NCBI GenBank assembly: GCA_009843735.1
Contig: VYCW01000037.1
Location: forward strand, 1 to 38,991
Direction of reading: 5' to 3'
Length of the DNA: 38,991 bases
From: Acidimicrobiaceae bacterium
Lineage (GTDB): Bacteria; Actinomycetota; Acidimicrobiia; Acidimicrobiales; Aldehydirespiratoraceae
Positions 33,561 through 38,991 of the stretch are shown piece after piece (position 1 is the stretch's first letter; every line of letters begins with the position of its first letter). The notes under the pieces were generated by a model. The model worked only from the letters and a program-made list of their open reading frames with translations, was not told the DNA's origin and did no database searches. A program made the position numbers and the translations under genes.

Positions 33561-34763
33561 GTGCCAGAGGGTGCGCTGGACGGGGTCCGGGTGGTGGACC
33601 TCACCCGGGTGCTGGCCGGCCCGCTGTGCGCCATGTGGCTCGGCGACATGGGAGCCGACGTCATCAAGGTCGAGCGGCCCGGCTCCGGCGACGACACCCG
33701 GGCCTGGGGCCCGCCGTTCGCGGGAACCGAAGCCGCCTACTTCCTAGGAGTCAACCGCAACAAGCGGAGTCTCACGCTGGACCTGGGTCAACCCCGGGGC
33801 CTGGAGATCCTGGCCGAGCTGATCCGGGGCGCGGACGTTGTGCTGGACAACTTCAAGATCGGCACCCTCGACCGGTGGGGCTTCACCGACGAGTGGTACG
33901 CCGAGGAGGCGCCGGCCGCGGTGCGAGCCACCATCTCTGGCTACGGATCCACCGGTCCCAAGGCGGCCATGCCGGGCTACGACTTCATCCTGCAGGCCGA
34001 GACCGGTCTCATGGCCATCACGGGCGAGCCCGACGGCGAGTCGATGAAGCTGGGGGTGGCCATCGTGGACGTCTGCACCGGGATGCTGGCCGCCATGTCG
34101 GTGCTGGGCGGGCTGGCGGCCCGCGGGCGCACCGGCAAGGGACAGCGGATCGAGCTGTCGCTGCACGACACCGGACTCCAGATGCTGGCCAACGTGGCCG
34201 CCAACCACCTGGTGAGCGGGGCCGAGGCAGTCCGCTACGGCAACGGCCATCCCAACATCGTGCCCTACCGGACCTACCCCACCGCCGACGGCGAGTTAGT
34301 GGTGACGGTGGGCAACGACACCCAGTTCGCCCGGTTCGCCCAAGTCCTGGGCTGCGACGGGTGGTCCTCGGACCCTCGCTTCGCCCGCAACGCCGACCGG
34401 GTCGCCAACCGCGACCTGCTCGACGGCCTGATCCGCGACCGCATGGTCACCCGCACCCGGACCGAGTGGAGCGCCGACCTCGAGGCCAACGGCATTCCCT
34501 GCGTGCCGATCAACTCGGTCGCCGAGGCGCTGGCTTCGCCGCAGACGACGGCTCGGGGCATGGTGACCACCGTCGCGCACCCCACAGCAGGCGAGGTGGC
34601 CCTCACCGGAGTGCCATTCAGGATGTTCGGCACGCCCGCCGCCATACGCCGACCGCCCCCCACGCTGGGCCAGCACAGTCGCGAGGTGCTGGCGAGCGAG
34701 TTGGGGCTCGACGCTGCCACGATCTCGGAGCTGGTGGCCGCCGGGGTCACCACCGTCGAGTGA
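33561..34763 (+). CDS. CaiB/BaiF family CoA-transferase
   Basis: The 400-residue protein is a class III CoA-transferase. It begins LDGVRVVDLTRVLAGPLCAM then WLGDMGADVIKVERPGSGDD. The catalytic aspartate lies in AMPGYDFILQAETGLMAITG, and GNGHPNIVPYRTYPTADG is a family segment. It differs clearly from the CaiB at 15704, so it probably has another acid substrate. The GTG at 33561 is 66 bases after the crotonase stop, and the gene probably belongs to the same transcript. The ACMSD-like gene starts 64 bases after its stop. It could load CoA on the acid processed by the crotonase. Confidence 0.94.
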   Translation: MPEGALDGVRVVDLTRVLAGPLCAMWLGDMGADVIKVERPGSGDDTRAWGPPFAGTEAAYFLGVNRNKRSLTLDLGQPRGLEILAELIRGADVVLDNFKIGTLDRWGFTDEWYAEEAPAAVRATISGYGSTGPKAAMPGYDFILQAETGLMAITGEPDGESMKLGVAIVDVCTGMLAAMSVLGGLAARGRTGKGQRIELSLHDTGLQMLANVAANHLVSGAEAVRYGNGHPNIVPYRTYPTADGELVVTVGNDTQFARFAQVLGCDGWSSDPRFARNADRVANRDLLDGLIRDRMVTRTRTEWSADLEANGIPCVPINSVAEALASPQTTARGMVTTVAHPTAGEVALTGVPFRMFGTPAAIRRPPPTLGQHSREVLASELGLDAATISELVAAGVTTVE

Positions 34764-34827
34764 GTTCCCAGAGCCCGACCGACGCCGGCCCGCAGCCGCG
34801 GGCGACCACGACCATCAAGGAGTCGCC

Positions 34828-35913
34828 ATGACCGCAGCCGAATCCGAAGCGCCGGCCGAGTGGTGGCCCGAGCTGGGGCCCAGATGGGAGCGGTCGGCCG
34901 CGCCCAAGCCGCCGTGCCTGTGCATCGATGTGCACTCCCACCTGTCCGTGCCGGCGGCCTCGGCACTGGCCAAGCCGCACTTCTCGCCCGAGATGGACCC
35001 GCGCTCGTTCTTCTCGCCGCCCGAGAGCCTCCGCTACAACCGGGAGCTGCGCAGCCAGCCCGAGATGGTGGCCAAGTTCGAGCAGGCCGAGGCCCGAATC
35101 GAGGACATGGACAAGCAGGGCATCGACATGCAGATCCTGTCGGTGTCGCCCGGCGAGTACTTCTACTGGCTCGACGCCGAGCACGCGGTCAAGGCCTGCC
35201 GCCTCCAGCATGAGCGGCTCGCCGAGGTGGTGGCCCAGCACCCGGAGAGGTTCGCGGCGGTGGCCAACCTGCCCATGGACCATCCCGAACTGGCCGTCGA
35301 GGTGATGGTCGAGGCCCGCCGGGACTTCGGCATGGGCGGCTTCGAGATCAACGCCGACGTCAACGGCGGCGACCTCGACAACCGCCGCTACGACCCGGTG
35401 TGGGAGAAGGCCGTCGAGCTGGGCATGACCGTGATCATGCATCCCCAGGGGTTCACCCACGGCCAGCGGATGGACGACTACTACCTGGTCAACGTGGTGT
35501 GCATGCCGCTGGCGTCCACGCTGGCGGTATCCCGCATGATCCTGGGCGGGGTGTGGCACCGCCACCCCGAACTCCAGATGGTGGTGGTCCATGGCGGCGG
35601 CTACCTGCCCTACTACTTCGCCCGCACCGACCACGCCTACGGCGTGCGCCCCGAACTGCGCCGCCACATCGACCGCAAGCCCAGCGAGTACCTGCGCAAG
35701 CTGCACTTCGACACCACGGTGTTCGAGCCGGGAATGGTCGAGTACCTGGTGGAGACCTTCGGCGACACTCAGGTCCTGCTCGGGACCGACTACCCGTTCG
35801 ACATGGGCCCCACCGACCCCATGGCCTTCCTGGCCGAGGCCCGGCTTACAGATCAGTCCCGAACCCGGATCCTGGGAGCCAACGCAGCCCGCCTGTTCGG
35901 GATCGGGGACTGA
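34828..35913 (+). CDS. Amidohydrolase 2 family protein (ACMSD-like)
   Basis: The 361-residue protein is a paralogue of the gene at 29196. The metal-binding HxH is H36 and H38 (CIDVHSHLS), a further histidine is in VIMHPQGFTHGQR, HGGGYLPYYFARTDHAYG follows, and D321 lies in VLLGTDYPFDMG. ACMSD-type enzymes decarboxylate or hydrolyse ring-cleavage products such as carboxymuconate semialdehydes. The ATG at 34828 has AAGGAG six bases upstream. It is the last gene of the crotonase-CaiB-amidohydrolase run, with 43 bases to a convergent gene. The substrate is unknown, but a role in breakdown of a cyclic acid fits the neighbours. Confidence 0.93.
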   Translation: MTAAESEAPAEWWPELGPRWERSAAPKPPCLCIDVHSHLSVPAASALAKPHFSPEMDPRSFFSPPESLRYNRELRSQPEMVAKFEQAEARIEDMDKQGIDMQILSVSPGEYFYWLDAEHAVKACRLQHERLAEVVAQHPERFAAVANLPMDHPELAVEVMVEARRDFGMGGFEINADVNGGDLDNRRYDPVWEKAVELGMTVIMHPQGFTHGQRMDDYYLVNVVCMPLASTLAVSRMILGGVWHRHPELQMVVVHGGGYLPYYFARTDHAYGVRPELRRHIDRKPSEYLRKLHFDTTVFEPGMVEYLVETFGDTQVLLGTDYPFDMGPTDPMAFLAEARLTDQSRTRILGANAARLFGIGD

Positions 35914-35956
35914 GTCGGCGAGTGGTCCCCCGCGGCCCTACGGCCCTTGGAGGCGG

Positions 35957-37063
35957 TTACCGGTCGGTCCGGTAGCGGCTGAGGGACTCCTCGTCGATCC
36001 GTACGCCCAGGCCCGGCTCATCGGAGGGATGCAGATGGCCGGCGACGGGAAGGAACCGCTCGGTGACCACGTCGTCGGTGATGTAGTGGGGCGAGATGCC
36101 CGATCCGAAGCGCAGGTTGGGCACGGCGAGGGCCAGGTGGGCGGCGTGGGCCGCGCCGATGCTGGTCTGTCCGGCCATGCCGGCGAAGTGCACTCCGATC
36201 CCGGCTTCGTCGGCCACCGAGAACATCTCGCGCACTCCGAGCGGTCCGGCCGCCTTCATGAGCTTGGCCACCACCGCGCCGACCGCGCCCACGGCCAGGG
36301 CGGTGCGCAGTCCGTTGGCGTCGAAGATCCCCTCGTCGGCGGCCACCGTCACCGGGCTCGCCGCGTTCAGGCGGGCCATTCCCAGCAGGTCCCACCGGGG
36401 CAGGGGCTGCTCCACGAAGCCCGGGTCGGCCTCCGCCACGGCCTTCAGGTACCGCATGGCTTGGCTGTGGTCCCATCCCTGGTTGGCGTCGGGCAGCAAC
36501 TCGACGCCGGGACCCACCGCGTCCCGCACCGCGAGGGTGGCGGCAATGTCGTGTTCCACGTCGGCGGAGCCGACCTTGATCTTCACCAGGGGGAAGCCCT
36601 CCGAGGCCGCCTCGCCCGCCTCGTTCGCCAGCGAGGCGGGCGTGCCCCCGCTCACATGCCAGATGGTGGGCACCGAAGGGCGGCGGCGGCCGCCGTAGAA
36701 CTCGTAGAGGGGAACGCCCGCGGCCTGGGCCACGACATCGTGCAGGGCCATCTCCACTGCGGCCCGGGCGGCGTTGTTGCCGACGATGATCCGGGCCATC
36801 AGGGTCCTCAGCCCGATGAGATCGCAGGGATCGCGGCCTGCCAGCGCCCCGGCCAGCACGCCACCGATGAGGTCACTGGCCGAGGCCAGGCTCTCGCCGG
36901 TGAAGTACCGGGCCACCACGCTCTCGCCGATGCCGACGACGCCGTCGTCGGTGGTCACCCGGGCGATGATGCAGGTCCGGACGTCGACGGTGGCCACTGC
37001 CATCTGCAGCGGTCGTTTGAGCGGCAGCTCGACTGGTATCGCCTCGAGGCGTTCGATCCGCAA
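35957..37063 (-). CDS. Enolase-superfamily enzyme, muconate lactonizing subgroup
   Basis: The 368-residue product has the MLE-type active site: KxK at K161 and K163 (VKIKVGS), metal ligands D192 (PDANQGW), E218 (FVEQP) and D243 (AADEG), and the second-side lysines K267 and K270 (AKLMKA). The N-terminal MRIERLEAIPVELPLKRPL is the usual capping domain start. The start codon is TTG 37063, with GGGAGG eight bases upstream. It is divergent from a TauD-family dioxygenase and shares an AT-rich element (site D) with it. This repeats the pairing of an Fe/2-oxoglutarate oxygenase with an enolase-superfamily gene seen at 8850-10834. Cycloisomerase, epimerase and dehydratase activities are all possible. 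Confidence 0.92.
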   Translation of the reverse strand: MRIERLEAIPVELPLKRPLQMAVATVDVRTCIIARVTTDDGVVGIGESVVARYFTGESLASASDLIGGVLAGALAGRDPCDLIGLRTLMARIIVGNNAARAAVEMALHDVVAQAAGVPLYEFYGGRRRPSVPTIWHVSGGTPASLANEAGEAASEGFPLVKIKVGSADVEHDIAATLAVRDAVGPGVELLPDANQGWDHSQAMRYLKAVAEADPGFVEQPLPRWDLLGMARLNAASPVTVAADEGIFDANGLRTALAVGAVGAVVAKLMKAAGPLGVREMFSVADEAGIGVHFAGMAGQTSIGAAHAAHLALAVPNLRFGSGISPHYITDDVVTERFLPVAGHLHPSDEPGLGVRIDEESLSRYRTDR

Positions 37064-37093
37064 GCTCCGCTACCTCCCAGCCCGCACCTATCG

Positions 37094-37112
37094 TGCAAAA
37101 TATAGGATTGAT
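37094..37112. promoter_or_regulatory. Copy of the shared AT-rich element, site D
   Basis: TGCAAAATATAGGATTGAT lies between the divergent MLE-type and TauD genes. It keeps TGCA-N2-ATATA and GAT but has AGG where sites A to C have TG. It may include the -10 box TATAGG. Confidence 0.45.
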
Positions 37113-37166
37113 GGCTACTGCGGGCGGTCTACGGGCGGCTCGACGGTGAGCGAAGGGTCAACCCAC

Positions 37167-38231
37167 GTGAGCGACGCCACTTGCACAACCCGGGAACCGG
37201 CCGGCGTGCCGCGGCGGTCGCCGGTGGCCGACGCCAGCGCTTGGCGGAGCGCCGACCTCGCTGACGATCCCCGCTGGATCCGTCACCTGGGCGCGGCCGA
37301 GCTGGATGAGATCGAGACTGCGCTGGCCCGGGCCGTGGACCGCAAGCTGCGAGTCCCGTTCAGCCGGGAGGACTTCGAGGTCCCGGCGGTGGCCGCGTTG
37401 CTGCAAGAGGCCGCGTCCGAGTTGGACCACGGCTGCGGCGTCCAGCTGATTCGCGGCCTGCCTCGCCGGGACCTGACCTACTCCGAGTGCGAACTCGTCT
37501 ACTGGGGGCTCGGCGTGCAACTCGGCCGGCCGGTGTCGCAGAACGCACGCGGCGACCTGATCGGCCATGTGCGCGACGAGGGCAAGTCGATCGAGGACCC
37601 CTCAGTACGCTCCTACCAGACCCGGGGAAAGCTGGACTTCCACGCCGACAAGCTGCCGGTCGATGTGCTGGGGCTGTTGTGCCTGCGCACCGCCCGCGCC
37701 GGCGGCACCAGCCGGATCGTCAGTGCCACCGCCATCCACGACGTGATCCTCCACGAGCGCCCCGACCTGCTCCAGGTGCTGTATGAGCCGTTCACCCTCG
37801 ACTGGCGCGACGAGGAACCCGTCGGCGCGGCGCCTTGGTACCGGCTGCCCATGTTCAGCGAGTGCGACGGCAAGGTGACCTCGCGCTTCACCACCATCGC
37901 CTACTTCCACAGCGCCGCCCGCCACGGTGCCGAGCACGCCATCACGCCCGAGCAGGACGAGGCCCTGCATTACGCCCAGGAGGTGGCCAACCGGCCCGAG
38001 ATGCAACTCGCCATGGACTTCGAGGAGGGTGACATCCAACTGCTGAACAACCACGTCACCCTGCACGCCCGCGACGCCTTCGAGGACTATCCCGAGCCGG
38101 ACCGCAAGCGCCACCTCCTGCGGCTGTGGATCTCCTACCCGCCCGAGCGGCGCCGTCCGGTGGCGCCGCCGCTGCACGAGCGCCTCAAGCTCGTGGACGC
38201 AGGCGGCATCCCGGCTCGCGCGGGGGTCTAG
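37167..38231 (+). CDS. TauD/TfdA-family Fe(II)/2-oxoglutarate dioxygenase
   Basis: The 354-residue protein has the TauD-family facial triad: H159 and D161 in LDFHADKLP and a distal histidine at H300 (with H296 nearby) in NNHVTLHARDAF. The arginines in RKRHLLRLWIS, near the usual 2-oxoglutarate contact, follow. Such enzymes hydroxylate carboxylates, sulfonates or amines, with decarboxylation of 2-oxoglutarate to succinate. GTG 37167 is chosen because GAAGGG lies nine bases upstream; GTG 37146 is the alternative. The stop codon shares the CTAG tetranucleotide with the stop of the convergent CaiB gene, so the two coding regions overlap by four bases. Confidence 0.93.
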   Translation: MSDATCTTREPAGVPRRSPVADASAWRSADLADDPRWIRHLGAAELDEIETALARAVDRKLRVPFSREDFEVPAVAALLQEAASELDHGCGVQLIRGLPRRDLTYSECELVYWGLGVQLGRPVSQNARGDLIGHVRDEGKSIEDPSVRSYQTRGKLDFHADKLPVDVLGLLCLRTARAGGTSRIVSATAIHDVILHERPDLLQVLYEPFTLDWRDEEPVGAAPWYRLPMFSECDGKVTSRFTTIAYFHSAARHGAEHAITPEQDEALHYAQEVANRPEMQLAMDFEEGDIQLLNNHVTLHARDAFEDYPEPDRKRHLLRLWISYPPERRRPVAPPLHERLKLVDAGGIPARAGV

Positions 38232-38991
38232 CCGTCTGAGACGGTGTCAGGTACCCCGATCGCACCTTCGGCAGCCAGAACGTCGATCTCGTCGGCACTT
38301 AGGCCGAGGCGCTCCGAGAGCACCGTGGCGGTGTCCTCGCCCAGCATGGGGGCGTGCCGGTCGGGCTGCTGCCAGCCGCTGAGCTTCATCGGGCTCGGCT
38401 GGTAGCGGACCTCGCCGAGGGTGGGGTGGCGGTAGGTGCGGACCATCCCCCGCTCAATGACGTGATCGTCGGCCAGCACCCCCGCCATGTCGTTCACCGG
38501 TGCCGACGGTATGTCGAAGCGGTCGAGCAACCCGGTCAGCTCGGCGGTGGTCATGGTGGAGAACACGGCCTCGAGTTCGCCCACTACGAACTCCCGGTTG
38601 GCCACCCGGGCGGTGTTGTCGCGGCTGCGGGGATCGTCGATCAAGTCCCGGCGGTCGATCCCCTCGCATAGGTTGCGCCAGAACTTCTCGTCGCGGGCCA
38701 CCACCACCACGTGGCCGTCGCGGGTTGCGAACGCCTGCCAGGGGACCATGTGGCTGTGGGCGGTGCCCTGGCGGGTGGCCAGCCTGCCGGAGTTCAGATG
38801 GTCGAGGCCGTCGTAGGCCAGCAGCGACACCAGCGAGTCGAGCATCGACACATCGGCGTGACGACCCCCGCCGTGCAGCTCGCGGCCCAGCAGCGCCCCC
38901 AGGACTGAGATGCACGCATAGATGCCGCCGGCCAGATCGGCCAGCGGCGTGCCCACCCGGGCCGGGGGACCGTCGGGCTCCCCGGTGTAGT
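38228..38991 (-). CDS. CaiB/BaiF family CoA-transferase, N-terminal part outside window
   Basis: The frame stays open to the right edge, so the start and the N-terminal half including the catalytic aspartate are missing. The visible 253 codons contain GTPLADLAGGIYACISVLGA, GRHADVSMLDSLVSLLAYDG, WQAFATRDGHVVVVARDEKF and MKLSGWQQPDRHAPMLGEDT, the usual C-terminal half of class III CoA-transferases. It is the third member of the family in the window. Its stop TAG (38228-38230) overlaps the TAG of the TauD gene on the other strand. Substrate unknown. Confidence 0.93.
   Translation of the reverse strand, partial: YTGEPDGPPARVGTPLADLAGGIYACISVLGALLGRELHGGGRHADVSMLDSLVSLLAYDGLDHLNSGRLATRQGTAHSHMVPWQAFATRDGHVVVVARDEKFWRNLCEGIDRRDLIDDPRSRDNTARVANREFVVGELEAVFSTMTTAELTGLLDRFDIPSAPVNDMAGVLADDHVIERGMVRTYRHPTLGEVRYQPSPMKLSGWQQPDRHAPMLGEDTATVLSERLGLSADEIDVLAAEGAIGVPDTVSDG

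Noticed and set aside
1-38991. CRISPR arrays, tRNA or rRNA genes, insertion sequences and phage attachment sites
   Set aside because: I looked for regular repeat-spacer arrays, cloverleaf-like segments, transposase motifs and terminal inverted repeats and found none I could support. The only tandem array is the three-unit 18-bp repeat at 15631-15685.

Overview
The window is uniformly GC-rich, densely coded DNA. AT-rich bases are almost confined to short patches in intergenic gaps. Codon use, GTG/TTG starts, GGAGG-type ribosome sites and gene families fit a high-GC actinobacterium, most likely an Acidimicrobiia-like marine or host-associated lineage. A Chloroflexota of the SAR202 type, which shares the expansion of enolase-superfamily, CaiB and luciferase-type genes, is the main alternative. 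No rRNA, tRNA, CRISPR array, phage gene, transposase or regulator gene was seen. No gap without a gene exceeds 300 bases.

Layout. 1-3913 (minus): a branched-chain-amino-acid-type ABC importer with a LivM permease cut by the window edge, a solute-binding protein fused to LivH, and a second solute-binding gene broken by one nonsense codon. 4059-6863 (plus): an acyl-CoA ligase and a beta-lactamase-type serine hydrolase. 7047-8732 (minus): a ThDP enzyme. 8850-10834 (plus): a PhyH dioxygenase and a mandelate-racemase-type enzyme. 10872-15584 (minus): a five-gene run of alpha/beta hydrolase, cyclase, luciferase-like oxidoreductase, SMP-30 lactonase and PPOX protein. 15704-16903 (plus): a CaiB CoA-transferase. 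16917-18113 (minus): an FAD monooxygenase. 18218-20483 (plus): an aldehyde dehydrogenase and an SDR. 20500-23925 (minus): an MLE-type enolase-superfamily enzyme, a 3-hydroxyisobutyrate-dehydrogenase-like enzyme and an SSADH-like dehydrogenase. 24048-26888 (plus): a possible leader ORF, an Ldh_2 dehydrogenase, an FAH hydrolase and a short CinA protein. 26904-30209 (minus): an ACMSD-like amidohydrolase and twin Gfo/Idh/MocA oxidoreductases. 30377-31267 (plus): a LigI-like hydrolase. 31294-32532 (minus): an MFS transporter. 32625-35913 (plus): a MenB/BadI-like crotonase, CaiB and an ACMSD-like amidohydrolase. 35957-37063 (minus): an MLE-type enzyme. 37167-38231 (plus): a TauD dioxygenase. 38228-38991 (minus): a third CaiB gene, cut by the window edge.

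Taken together this is a catabolic island: uptake, CoA activation, Fe(II)/2-oxoglutarate or flavin oxygenation, enolase-superfamily dehydration or epimerisation, C-C cleavage and aldehyde oxidation. Individual substrates cannot be read from sequence.

The most notable structure is regulatory. Seven of the eight divergent intergenic gaps, plus one gap inside an operon, carry a similar AT-rich, often palindromic element built around TGCA-N2-ATATATGATC. This suggests one regulator controlling many small catabolic modules, although part of the signal may be divergent -10 boxes. Other points of note are the binding-protein/LivH fusion beside its nonsense-mutated duplicate, a triple 18-bp repeat, a 28-codon leader ORF joined by ATGA to the Ldh_2 gene, an alpha/beta hydrolase with Gly at the nucleophile position, and repeated pairing of Fe/2-oxoglutarate dioxygenases with enolase-superfamily genes.
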